This document shows, piece after piece, positions 1 to 8,591 of a stretch of DNA of 64,000 bases (position 1 is its first letter; each line of letters starts with the position of its first letter). The stretch is from positions 62,001 to 126,000 of the forward strand of contig JBDTVS010000090.1 of assembly GCA_040007095.1 (NCBI GenBank), written 5' to 3'. A program made the translations under genes and the position numbers. Source of the stretch: JBDTVS01 sp040007095 (GTDB lineage Bacteria; Acidobacteriota; Vicinamibacteria; Vicinamibacterales; CAVVIG01). A model generated the notes under the pieces. That model was not told the origin of the DNA. It worked only from the letters and a program-made list of their open reading frames with translations, and made no database searches.

Positions 1-1
1 A

Positions 2-715
2 GGCGGTGGCAACTACACCGTCGGCACGATGTACAACGTGGTCCCAGGGAAGTTTGGCCAGACGGCCAACAACATCACTGACGCCGGCAACTTCGGCACG
101 CAGTACTCGAGCTACAACGGCATGCTGTTCAACATCAGCGCGCGCGCCAGCAAGGGGCTGACATTCCAGGGCGGCATCAACACCGGCAAGACGGTCACGG
201 ACAACTGCGAGATCGTGGCGCAATTGCCCGAGGCGCAGCCAACCCTCGTCGGCGGCACCTTGAACCCCTACTGCCACCAGGACCCGGGGCTGATCACGAA
301 AATCAGCGCCGTCGGCTCCTACACCATCCCGAAAGTCGACGTCCTCATCGCGGGCACCGTCAGAAGCGATCAGGGGGCCCCACTTCAAGCGAACTGGAAC
401 GCGCCAACCGCGACGGTCGTCAATCCCGCACTGGGCCGCACGATTTCCGGAGGCGCCACGACCCTCGGCATCAACCTGGTGGCTCCAGGTCAGGTGTGGG
501 GCGATCGGGTCAACGAGATCGACCTGCGGTTCGCGAAGATTCTGAGGTTCGGCCGCGTTCGAAGTAACGTCGGAATCGACGTCTTCAACATCATGAACCG
601 GGCGGCGGTCCTGACCTACAACCAGACGTTCAACCCAGGCGTCGCGGGGTGGCTGGCGCCTCAGTCGGTGCTGACGCCGCGTTTCGTCAAGATCAGCGCA
701 CAGATCGACTTCTAG
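2..715 (+). CDS. TonB-dependent receptor, C-terminal part (5' cut by window edge)
   Basis: This is the last 237 residues of a TonB-dependent outer-membrane receptor of the carboxypeptidase-regulatory (Oar-like) type common in Acidobacteriota. The reading frame is open from the first base of the window, so the gene begins outside it. The sequence is beta-barrel strands and ends in QIDF, the terminal aromatic residue expected of outer-membrane barrels. It aligns residue by residue with the end of the next gene: both carry FGQT-NNIT, FQGGINTGKT and PGQVWGDRVN. The two are therefore tandem paralogues. The substrate cannot be read from the sequence. Confidence 0.88.
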   Translation, partial: GGGNYTVGTMYNVVPGKFGQTANNITDAGNFGTQYSSYNGMLFNISARASKGLTFQGGINTGKTVTDNCEIVAQLPEAQPTLVGGTLNPYCHQDPGLITKISAVGSYTIPKVDVLIAGTVRSDQGAPLQANWNAPTATVVNPALGRTISGGATTLGINLVAPGQVWGDRVNEIDLRFAKILRFGRVRSNVGIDVFNIMNRAAVLTYNQTFNPGVAGWLAPQSVLTPRFVKISAQIDF

Positions 716-732
716 TCCACCGGAGGTAAGAA

Positions 733-774
733 GGCAGGTCGGGCGGGTTGGCAACACCACTCGCCCGACCTGCC
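733..774 (+). terminator. 13-bp perfect hairpin after the receptor gene
   Basis: The arms at 733-745 and 762-774 are perfectly complementary (GGCAGGTCGGGCG and its complement) around a 16-base loop. The hairpin lies 18 bases past the stop codon. No T-tract follows, so an intrinsic terminator is possible but not proven. A degenerate relative with the same loop core (GGCAACACCACTCG) lies just after the second receptor gene near 4101. Confidence 0.45.
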
Positions 775-910
775 CGACTTCCGGATCTGCTCACTGCCCT
801 ACCCGCCCACCGGCCCGACCTACCTGTCGCATGGGTGGCGAGAGTCTTCAAAATCTCGGAGTTTGGCGGCAGGGACCTCCGGAGTCGGGCGATTCTGGTG
901 CTTTCCAGGA

Positions 911-938
911 TTGACTTTCTTCTGGAAGGGGCTTTAAT
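911..938 (+). promoter_or_regulatory. Candidate sigma-70-type promoter for the second receptor gene
   Basis: TTGACT at 911-916 and TTTAAT at 933-938 are separated by 16 bases, 46 bases ahead of the chosen start codon. An imperfect inverted repeat (CTTTCCAG and CTGGAAGG) straddles the -35 element and could be an operator. This is a pattern match only. Confidence 0.4.
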
Positions 939-984
939 CACACCCACAGTCAATCGTCGCGTCAATCAGCTGATTGGAGCTTCT

Positions 985-3900
985 ATGCGTTTGTGCTCTC
1001 GCGCGTTGCTACTTCTGACCGCGCTGTTCGTTCTCCCCATCGCCGCTCACGCCCAGGCATCCATCGCGGGAGTCGTGAAGGATGGGTCGGGCGCGGTGTT
1101 GCCCGGCGTCACGGTGGAAGCCGCCAGCCCCGTCCTGATTGAGAAGGTCCGTTCAGCCATCACCGACGGCACGGGTCAGTACCGCATCGTCAACCTGCTG
1201 CCCGGCACCTATACCGTGACGTTCACGCTGCCTGGCTTCAGCGTCGTCAGGCGCGAAGGCATCGAGCTCACGGGCGCGTTCACCGCGGCTGTCAACGCCG
1301 ACTTGAAGGTCGGGGGCGTGTCCGAGACGATCACGGTCAGCGGCGAAACGCCGATCGTCGACACCCAGAGCGTACGACGTCAGACCACGATCAGCAGTGA
1401 GGTGCTGACTTCCATCCCGACGGCGCGCTCGTGGGCAGCCACCGCCCTGTTGATTCCGGGCATCGTCACCATCGGCGGTGGTCCGACGGACATCCAGGTG
1501 ACACCACAGATGACGGTGTTCGGGGGCGCGGGCGGGCGCAACAATGAAGGCCGCATGCAGGTGGACGGCCTGAACGCCGGCGCCGGACTGGGCGGCAGCG
1601 GCGTGTCGACCTATGTGGCCGACATCTCGAACGCCCAGGAAATCGTGACGACGACTTCAGGCGGCCTGGGTGAAACCGAAGTCGGAGGCCCGACGCTGAG
1701 CATCATCCCGAAAAGTGGCGGCAATACGATCCGAGGCGCCGCGTACTTGAGCGGCGTCAGCAAGGGGATGGTCGGGAGCAATTACAGCGACGACTTGCGA
1801 GTGGCCGGCCTGACCACGCCCGGACAGCTGCTCAAACAATGGGACTACACGTTGGGGATCGGTGGGCCCATCAAGAAGGACCGCTTGTGGTACTACGCGA
1901 CGGCGCGGGAGGAAGGACAGCACCGTTCGATTCCGAACCTCTTCCCGAACCTCAATGCCGGCGATCCGACCAAGACACTATACGCGCCGGATCGCACCCG
2001 CGAGGTGCAAGGCGCCGAAGCCTGGCGCCTCTACGTCGTGCGTCTGACCTACCAGGCCTCACCGCGCAATAAGTTCAACCTCCACTGGGACGAGCAACAT
2101 CCGTGCAACGGCTCGACGTACGGCACGACCGGCGATGGCTGCCGCAACCAGCCGGAGTCCGGCGCCGTGTACGGTCCGCTTGGATTGGGGGGCTTGAGCT
2201 CGACGACATCACCCGAGGTGGGCGGGTATCTCTACGACCACCCCCGCGTGCGGCTGCTGACGTGGTCGTCGCCATTGACGAATCAGCTGCTGTTCGAGGC
2301 GGGGTTCGGCGCCTACCAGGCGCCCTTCGGGCCCTACGAGAGCCCGGGCAACCCCACGCGCGGTCTCGCGCGGGTCACCGAACAGTGTGCCGCCGGGTGC
2401 ACGGCCAACGGGGGCATCCCGAACCTGGTCTACCGCTCGGCGAACTGGGCTCACAGTTGGGACGCTCAGTACACCTGGAGAGGGTCGATGTCGTACGTGA
2501 CCGGCTCCCACAACCTGAAGATCGGATACGGCGGCGTGGCCTTGGTCTCGGATCTCGAGAATCACACGAACGATCTCAACCTCGCCTACACCGTCAGCAA
2601 CGGCGTGCCGATCTCGCTTACGCAGAGCCTGCTGCCGTACACCACGAGCTATCGGACCCGCAACATGTCCTATTACGTGCAGGACCAATGGAAGCTCGGA
2701 CGCATGACGCTTCAGGGCGCCTTGCGCTTCGATCGGAACTGGAGCTTCTCGCCCGAACAGCAGATCCCGCAGTCGCCTTTCCTCACAACCGCCATCACAT
2801 TTCCGCAAACGCCTGGCGTGACCGGTTACAAGGATCTGTCGCCGCGCGCCGGCGTGGCGTATGACGTGTTCGGAAACGGAAAAACGGCCGTCAAAGTGAA
2901 CTTCGGCAAGTACCTGGAGCCGACGAGCAACAACAACAACTACATCCTGTCGAACCCGATCGGCCGCATCGCGACCACGGCCACGCGCACCTGGACCGAC
3001 TCGAACAACAACTTCGTGCCGGACTGCAATCTGACCAGTCCGCTCGCCAATGGCGAGTGCGCCCAAATGAGCGCCCAGACCTTCGGCACGACGGCTCTGA
3101 CGACCGCCGCGATCGACCCGAAGATCCTCGAAGGCTGGGGCGTGCGCTCAAACGACTGGCAGATTGGCGCGTCGATCCAGCAGCAGATCCTCCCACGCCT
3201 GTCGGTCGAGGCGGGCTACCTGCGCCGATGGCTGAACAACTTCACGGTCACCGACAACCTGCTCGTCGGCCCGGGAGATTTCACGCCCTACAGCATCACG
3301 GCGCCGTCCGACCCACGCCTGCCTGGCGGCGGTGGATACCCGGTCAACGGGTTGTACAACGTCGTGCAGAGCAAGTTCGGCCAGACCAGCAACAACATCA
3401 CACTGGCTGGCGATTTCGGCGAGCAGTATCAGCGCTACAACGGAGTGCTGGTCAACGTCAGTGCGAGGCTGGGCGCCGGCTTGCAGTTCCAGGGCGGAAT
3501 CAACACCGGCAAGACGATCAACGACAATTGCGCGGTGCGCGCGCAACTGCCTGAGCTGACGACCACCGCTGGAGTGAGCCCCGCCGTGAGCGTCGGGAAT
3601 CCGTACTGCCACGCCGATCCCGGGTTGATTACGAAGGTCACCGCGCTCGGGAGCTACACCGTGCCGAAGATCGACGTGCTCTTCAGCGGGACGTTTCGCA
3701 GCGATCAGGGGGGCGTGCTGGCCGCCAACTGGAACGCTTCGTCTGTCGCCGTGGTGCAGCCGGCGCTCGGTCGGCCCGTGGCTGGCGGCGCAGCCACCAC
3801 GTCAATCAACCTGGTCGCGCCCGGTCAGGTCTGGGGCGATCGCGTCAACGCCCTCGACCTGCGCTTTGCCAAGATCCTGCGTTTCGGTCGAACACGAAAC

Positions 3901-4062
3901 ACGATCGGGATTGACGTCTATAACGTCACCAACTCGGCTGCGATCCTCACGTATAACCAGAACTTCAATCCCACGGCGCTGACGGGATCGCAGGCATGGC
4001 TGGCGCCGACGTCCGTGTTGACGCCGCGGTTCGTCAAGATCGGCGTGCAGATCGACTTCTAG
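985..4062 (+). CDS. TonB-dependent receptor with carboxypeptidase-regulatory domain
   Basis: The product is a 1025-residue outer-membrane receptor expected to import a large or scarce substrate using TonB energy. The start at 985 is preferred to an in-frame upstream one because it has GGAG five bases upstream and gives a clean signal peptide ending AHA-Q near residue 23. Residues about 27-105 form the CarboxypepD_reg domain (GVVKDGSGAVLPGVTV), followed by a plug with ITVSGETPIVDTQS near 115-130 and a long barrel ending QIDF. Several cysteine pairs lie in predicted loops, for example EQCAAGC. It is a tandem paralogue of the gene before it and related to the receptor at 15381-18482. No dedicated hydrolase is adjacent, so the substrate is unknown. 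Confidence 0.93.
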   Translation: MRLCSRALLLLTALFVLPIAAHAQASIAGVVKDGSGAVLPGVTVEAASPVLIEKVRSAITDGTGQYRIVNLLPGTYTVTFTLPGFSVVRREGIELTGAFTAAVNADLKVGGVSETITVSGETPIVDTQSVRRQTTISSEVLTSIPTARSWAATALLIPGIVTIGGGPTDIQVTPQMTVFGGAGGRNNEGRMQVDGLNAGAGLGGSGVSTYVADISNAQEIVTTTSGGLGETEVGGPTLSIIPKSGGNTIRGAAYLSGVSKGMVGSNYSDDLRVAGLTTPGQLLKQWDYTLGIGGPIKKDRLWYYATAREEGQHRSIPNLFPNLNAGDPTKTLYAPDRTREVQGAEAWRLYVVRLTYQASPRNKFNLHWDEQHPCNGSTYGTTGDGCRNQPESGAVYGPLGLGGLSSTTSPEVGGYLYDHPRVRLLTWSSPLTNQLLFEAGFGAYQAPFGPYESPGNPTRGLARVTEQCAAGCTANGGIPNLVYRSANWAHSWDAQYTWRGSMSYVTGSHNLKIGYGGVALVSDLENHTNDLNLAYTVSNGVPISLTQSLLPYTTSYRTRNMSYYVQDQWKLGRMTLQGALRFDRNWSFSPEQQIPQSPFLTTAITFPQTPGVTGYKDLSPRAGVAYDVFGNGKTAVKVNFGKYLEPTSNNNNYILSNPIGRIATTATRTWTDSNNNFVPDCNLTSPLANGECAQMSAQTFGTTALTTAAIDPKILEGWGVRSNDWQIGASIQQQILPRLSVEAGYLRRWLNNFTVTDNLLVGPGDFTPYSITAPSDPRLPGGGGYPVNGLYNVVQSKFGQTSNNITLAGDFGEQYQRYNGVLVNVSARLGAGLQFQGGINTGKTINDNCAVRAQLPELTTTAGVSPAVSVGNPYCHADPGLITKVTALGSYTVPKIDVLFSGTFRSDQGGVLAANWNASSVAVVQPALGRPVAGGAATTSINLVAPGQVWGDRVNALDLRFAKILRFGRTRNTIGIDVYNVTNSAAILTYNQNFNPTALTGSQAWLAPTSVLTPRFVKIGVQIDF

Positions 4063-4380
4063 CAGGGTGGATAAGGCGGGTGGGGCGGGTAGGGCGGGTG
4101 GGCAACACCACTCGCCGAACCTGCCCGCCACGCCACGCGCCGCGATACCGGGCTCTTCTCCTCGGCCGCGGTCCCCACGTCCGTTTTGCCTATTCGCCTG
4201 GTCTGTGCTGGTCTGACTGACCCACTGACGTCCCCGACCTACAGACCGGACCCATCTACCCACCTGGCACTCGCCCACCCGCCCGACCTGCCCAACCGGC
4301 CCGGACGGAGCGCTGCCGACGCGCCCCAGTTGCCCAAGCTGTCCCACCTGCCCGACCCGCCCTGCTCCGATTGCGATACG
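4063..4380. other. Intergenic region with G-tracts, then C-tracts (possible quadruplexes)
   Basis: Between the receptor and the hydrolase there is no gene. Positions 4078-4102 hold six runs of three or four G separated by one or two bases, which fits the G-quadruplex pattern on the + strand. Roughly 4250-4370 is a pyrimidine-rich low-complexity stretch with many CCC runs (CCCACCTG, CCCGACC, CCCAACC), so the minus strand is G-rich there. A degenerate copy of the hairpin at 733-774 spans about 4090-4130. An in-frame upstream extension of the next gene runs through this stretch but gives a proline-rich, implausible N-terminus. Confidence 0.55.
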
Positions 4381-5304
4381 ATGTCGCGCATGCTGCGATT
4401 CATCGTCGCCGGGCTTCTCTTCCTCGCAACGACCCCCGCTCTTGTCGGGCAGGAGGCTGGGCCATCCGCCTTCGCCCTGCAAACACCGCCTGGTGCCTCG
4501 GCGAACAAGCCACGCTCGGTCCGGCTGTACGTCGTCGATTGCGGCACGCTCGACGTCGCGGATACCGGCCGGTTCCGCCTGAAGCGTGAGGAAGTATCGA
4601 CGGACAAGCTGTCGGTGGGCTGCTATCTCGTCGCGCATCCGCGCGGAACGTTGATCTGGGACACCGGCGCCGTCCCCGACAGCATGGTCCAGGCGGGAGG
4701 AACGCCGGTACGGTACCGCATCCCCCTGCCCGGCGATCAGGAGCGGTTCGTCACGTTGACGAAAACGCTGAAGGCCCAGCTCGCCGATACGGGCTACAAG
4801 GCTGCCGACATCACGCACGTCGTGCTCTCTCACTATCATTACGACCACACCGCCAACACCAACGATTTCGCGTCCGCCACCTGGCTGGTGCGCCAGGTCG
4901 AACGCGATGCGATGTTCGCCGCCAAGCCGCCGGACCTCGTGCAGCCGAGCTCCTACTCGGCGCTTCGCGGCAGCAAGACCGTGATCATCAAAACCGACGA
5001 CTACGATGTGTTCGGCGACGGCACGGTCGTGATCAAATTCACGCCAGGCCATACACCCGGACATCAGGTGCTGGCGCTGAAGCTGGCCAACACCGGCCGC
5101 GTCGTGCTGGCGGGCGATCTCTACCACTACCCAGAGGAGCGCACCCTCGGCCGTATCCCGACCTTCGACGACAACCAGGAGCAGACCGCAAAAACACGCA
5201 TCTCGCTGGACGCCTTTCTGAAGAAGAACAACGCCCAGCTCTGGATTCAGCACGACTTCGCCGCCACCGCGAAATTGAAAAAGGCCCCTCAGTATTACGA
5301 CTGA
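4381..5304 (+). CDS. Exported metallo-beta-lactamase-fold hydrolase, N-acyl homoserine lactonase-like
   Basis: The product (307 residues) is a zinc-dependent hydrolase of the metallo-beta-lactamase superfamily. An N-terminal hydrophobic signal sequence (FIVAGLLFLATTPAL) predicts export. The metal ligands are visible: HYHYDH at residues 151-156, H224 and H228 in FTPGHTPGH, D246 in AGDLYH and H291 near the end. VDCGTLDV and VGCYLVAHP-GTLIWDTG resemble proteins annotated as N-acyl homoserine lactonases, so lactone cleavage (quorum quenching) is the family-based guess, although other lactones or esters fit equally well. The start could be 4381 or 4390. Upstream is a low-complexity region and downstream a dispersed repeat, so it is probably transcribed alone. 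Confidence 0.82.
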   Translation: MSRMLRFIVAGLLFLATTPALVGQEAGPSAFALQTPPGASANKPRSVRLYVVDCGTLDVADTGRFRLKREEVSTDKLSVGCYLVAHPRGTLIWDTGAVPDSMVQAGGTPVRYRIPLPGDQERFVTLTKTLKAQLADTGYKAADITHVVLSHYHYDHTANTNDFASATWLVRQVERDAMFAAKPPDLVQPSSYSALRGSKTVIIKTDDYDVFGDGTVVIKFTPGHTPGHQVLALKLANTGRVVLAGDLYHYPEERTLGRIPTFDDNQEQTAKTRISLDAFLKKNNAQLWIQHDFAATAKLKKAPQYYD

Positions 5305-5382
5305 GACACCTGCACGGGCGGATTCTTTGTTACCTGCAGGAGGACATTCCCGCGCTGGTGCTCGCTCAAGTGCGAACCGTCA

Positions 5383-5418
5383 GCCTCTTCTTTGTGTTCT
5401 TTGTGGCCTTTGTGGTTC
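5383..5418 (-). repeat. Dispersed AACCACAAAG-type repeat, single arm
   Basis: Read on the minus strand this is GAACCACAAAGGCCACAAAG followed by AACACAAAGAAG, the same unit seen at 24276, 29351, 34334 and 38504. Only one arm is present here. It lies between stop and start codons of neighbouring + strand genes. Confidence 0.75.
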
Positions 5419-5461
5419 ATTTGAAGTTGGGAGTGCGGCACTCGCAGCCAGGAGCGTTTCC

Positions 5462-6553
5462 ATGAGACGTCCGTCGATAATCGCCTTACCCATCGTCGTC
5501 GCGTTCGCGTTGTCGCTGGGAATGATCGCGCCTCGCGCGGCCGGCTGCGACGCGGTCGGCAAAATTCAGTTCGTCTGCGGCCAGTCCGGCCCCGAGGATC
5601 TGGTCGCTGTCCCGGGTACGGCATTGCTCATCGCCTCGGCGTACGGGGCCGAAGGCGGCGTGAACCTGATCGACACCAAGGCGGCGACGTCCACCCGGCT
5701 GTACCCGAATGCAGCCGCGAAGGAACGCCTCGACGCAAAGACCTATGATTCGTGCCCCGGTCCGCTCGAGGGCACGGACAGAGAAAAATTCAGAACCCAC
5801 GGTCTCTATCTGAAGCCGGGCCGCAACGGCGTCGACACGCTGTATGTTGTTCACCACGGCCTCCGTGAATCGATCGAGGTCTTCGAAGTGGCGGTTCGTT
5901 CCAAGGAACCGGCCGTCACTTGGGTCGGCTGCGCCGTCGCCCCCGAGCCGGTCGGTTTGAATGCTGTCGCATCCCTGCCTGACGGCGGCTTCGCCGCAAC
6001 GAATTTCGACCCGCGCCAGCCCCCAGGTGGGCGCGGCGGATTTACTCCCGAGCTGCTCGAAGGCAAGAACAACGGCGAGGTCTGGGAATGGCACACCGGC
6101 GCCGGATGGAAGAAGGTGCCGGGCAGCGAAGCGGCCGGAGCGAATGGGCTCGAGATTTCAAAAGACGGGAAGTGGTACTACATCGCCGAATGGGGCAACC
6201 GGTCGTTCATGCGTCTCTCTCGCGGCCAGACGCCGGTGAAGCGCGACGAAATCCCGCTCGGATTCAGGGTGGACAACGTGCGGTGGGCGCCGGACGGGCT
6301 GCTGTGGGTGGCCGGGCAGGGCGGAGCCGATGCCGGCCGGGGGCAAGCAAGCGGACCCGGCCCCAGCTCGGTGATCGGCAAAGTGGACCCGAAGACGATG
6401 AAGTATCAGGAGATCATCAACAATCCGGGCAGCAACGAGGTCCCGTTCTCGACCGTCGCCGTTCAGGTGGGCAAGGAGCTGTGGGTCGGCTCGGCGCGCG
6501 GCGACCGCATCGCGCGCTATCCGGCCGACGGGAAGCTCGCCGTCGAGAAATAG
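5462..6553 (+). CDS. Exported SMP-30/gluconolactonase-like beta-propeller protein
   Basis: The product (363 residues) starts at 5462, with GGAG seven bases upstream, and has a signal peptide (residues about 8-26, ending near RAAG). The rest reads as a six-bladed propeller of the SMP-30 / strictosidine-synthase / paraoxonase superfamily, with blade motifs such as NGLEISKDGKWYYIAEWGNRS and VDNVRWAPDGLLWVAGQGG. Members hydrolyse lactones or act as binding scaffolds; the substrate here is unknown. Two early cysteines (GCDAVGKIQFVC) may form a disulfide in the periplasm. It follows the lactonase-like gene on the same strand, but a repeat element separates them, so co-transcription is uncertain. 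Confidence 0.75.
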   Translation: MRRPSIIALPIVVAFALSLGMIAPRAAGCDAVGKIQFVCGQSGPEDLVAVPGTALLIASAYGAEGGVNLIDTKAATSTRLYPNAAAKERLDAKTYDSCPGPLEGTDREKFRTHGLYLKPGRNGVDTLYVVHHGLRESIEVFEVAVRSKEPAVTWVGCAVAPEPVGLNAVASLPDGGFAATNFDPRQPPGGRGGFTPELLEGKNNGEVWEWHTGAGWKKVPGSEAAGANGLEISKDGKWYYIAEWGNRSFMRLSRGQTPVKRDEIPLGFRVDNVRWAPDGLLWVAGQGGADAGRGQASGPGPSSVIGKVDPKTMKYQEIINNPGSNEVPFSTVAVQVGKELWVGSARGDRIARYPADGKLAVEK

Positions 6554-6602
6554 CCGCGGGGCGGCGCTGGCGCCCGCCTCGGATGAAGGCTGTTGCCGGG
6601 GA

Positions 6603-8351
6603 CTACGGCGTGGCCTTCGAGGCCGGGTTCGTCCCGGCGGGGCACCGACCGCCGGTTCGACGCGCGACCACGGCCGCCGATCCGAATCGCGCCAGCACAT
6701 CGAAATCCTGCTGCACGTCTCTCGGCACCACCGACAAATCGGCGATGGCGAACCGCAAACCGCCTGGCGTGATCCAGCGGACGATTGCCGGGTCCAGCTC
6801 GAAGGTCTCACTGTCTCCCGTGCGCGCCGACATCCGCGGGTTCCCAAGCACGGCGAGGTGCAGCCAGTACGCCGCAGCGTCGTGGCTCATCAGGTAGTCG
6901 ACGCAAGCGGGGTCCACGTGTGCACGCGCCCACTGCCCTGCGAGGTTGAGCTGTTCGGTGATCGCGGGGTGCGGTCGTGGCATTCTGACAATTGGCGGCA
7001 CGATCGAGAGAGCCAGGACCACAGCAAGAGCCCACGCGACGTAGATCCCTCCACGTTGACGAAGTGACCCCAATCGATGGAGTGCCTCCCAGCCTGCTGC
7101 AAGCGCGACGGCAGCTGCGACAGCCAGCGGGTACACGGCGAGATAAACCATTTTGAGAGCCATGTATGAAGCGCCAGGACCATGCCCCTCGTTCAACTTG
7201 AACAGTGCCACCGCCTGCAACCCAATAGCGGTTATGAACGCGGCCGTCGCGCGCCCGCGACGGCGGGCGACGAGAAGTCCGAGGCCGACGACCGAAACGA
7301 TCGGGAAGACCCATCCGAACTCGCTCGTCGAGGGCTGGACGACGGCGCCGCCTGCCCGTACGTATCCGACCCACCCAAGCCGTCCGGAGATGTACAGCGC
7401 GGCGACGGCGGCGATGGGACCACCGCCAAGGGCCAGATGCGCGAATCGCTCGCGCGCCGAGAGTCCTCGTCGCAACCACACGAGCCCCGGAAGAACCAGC
7501 AGCGGCGGACCGATCCACACCGGCCACGTCAGAAAGGCGGCTGCGCCCGCGATGGCGTACACCACCATGGGACCAATCATCGGCCGCTCGTCCCACACGA
7601 CCAGCGCCCACCACATGGCGATGGTGAACAACTCGGCAACGACCTGCGCGAGGAACGAGTCGTGAGTGAACGAGCCAACGACGTGGGAATACGGTACGAG
7701 CAGGAACAACACGGCCGTAAGCGCCAGTGGGATCCGCGGAACGCCTTCCGGCATGAGCCGCCGCGCGATGAGAAACACGAATCCGGCCTTGAGCGCTACC
7801 GACCAGGCGACAACCGGATAGACGGCATGCAGCCCGTCGGTCCTGCTCCATGCACCGGCGAGCGCCGCGAGCAGCTGACTGCCCGGCGTGTAGTGGACCA
7901 TCTCGCCAAGGTAGGACTCGATCTGTGGTTCGTGGACCAGGCGCCAATGCCGCTCGATGTAGTCGATGAGCAGCAGATGATGGGTGATGTCGACTCCGGC
8001 GCCGAGTGGAAGAAGGGCCGGCCACGCCAGCCACAACAACCACCCCATCATCAATGCGACGACCACGACCAACGACACGACGTCACCCGCCTGCCACCGC
8101 CCTCCCCGCGACAGCCAGGCCACCATCGCCGCGGCGGCACCAACCGAGAGCGCCAGAATCACAACCGGTGATATGGCGGCTCCCGAGCGCTCGAGCAGGT
8201 ACGCCAGCACGATCGGCGCGGCGAGCAGGACCAGAGCGACGCTCGCCACGACCTCAGCGCCGTCCAGGCCCATCCGGGACTGCGGCGAGTCGCCGCGCGA
8301 TCGCGCCGGCGTCGAGCTCGGCCGGCTGAAGAATGGCTCTTTAGAAGGCAT
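6603..8351 (-). CDS. Polytopic inner-membrane protein, possible GT-C-type glycosyltransferase
   Basis: The product (582 residues) has about ten to twelve hydrophobic segments between residues 34 and 440 and a soluble C-terminal part of about 130 residues. The topology and the acidic and histidine-rich first loop (GVDITHHLLLIDYIERH, about 119-135) recall GT-C glycosyltransferases that use polyprenyl-linked sugars, but no decisive motif was recognised. It converges with the propeller gene (49-base gap) and is divergent from the M20 hydrolase. The start has no strong ribosome-binding site; an alternative is Met27. Function is not assigned. Confidence 0.68.
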   Translation of the reverse strand: MPSKEPFFSRPSSTPARSRGDSPQSRMGLDGAEVVASVALVLLAAPIVLAYLLERSGAAISPVVILALSVGAAAAMVAWLSRGGRWQAGDVVSLVVVVALMMGWLLWLAWPALLPLGAGVDITHHLLLIDYIERHWRLVHEPQIESYLGEMVHYTPGSQLLAALAGAWSRTDGLHAVYPVVAWSVALKAGFVFLIARRLMPEGVPRIPLALTAVLFLLVPYSHVVGSFTHDSFLAQVVAELFTIAMWWALVVWDERPMIGPMVVYAIAGAAAFLTWPVWIGPPLLVLPGLVWLRRGLSARERFAHLALGGGPIAAVAALYISGRLGWVGYVRAGGAVVQPSTSEFGWVFPIVSVVGLGLLVARRRGRATAAFITAIGLQAVALFKLNEGHGPGASYMALKMVYLAVYPLAVAAAVALAAGWEALHRLGSLRQRGGIYVAWALAVVLALSIVPPIVRMPRPHPAITEQLNLAGQWARAHVDPACVDYLMSHDAAAYWLHLAVLGNPRMSARTGDSETFELDPAIVRWITPGGLRFAIADLSVVPRDVQQDFDVLARFGSAAVVARRTGGRCPAGTNPASKATP

Positions 8352-8591
8352 CGCGTGTCATGGCTCGACGGTTCGTGGCTGATTGCCTGCAAGACAATAG
8401 ACCACAACGGAGGCGGACTCCCAACTGACCGAGTCGTCCATCGGATCGAGGTCTAAGGCCGAGCACACCGAGTGGACCGCGGACACTAAGGACCCTGGCG
8501 TGCAGAATTGAAATTCTTCGTGATCTTTGAGCGAACCCTGTGGCCAACCGGCTGTCTGGTACGATAGATTCACCGCCGCGGAACCTGCCTG

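Noticed and set aside
748..984. In-frame N-terminal extension of the second receptor
   Set aside because: It runs through the hairpin and promoter region, and the signal peptide plus GGAG fit the start at 985.
3802..5253. 483-codon minus-strand frame
   Set aside because: It is antisense to the receptor end and the MBL hydrolase and has Arg/Gly/Val-rich, feature-free sequence.
7182..8171. 329-codon plus-strand frame inside the membrane-protein gene
   Set aside because: It is antisense to a clear multi-helix membrane protein and is full of charged residues without a fold pattern.
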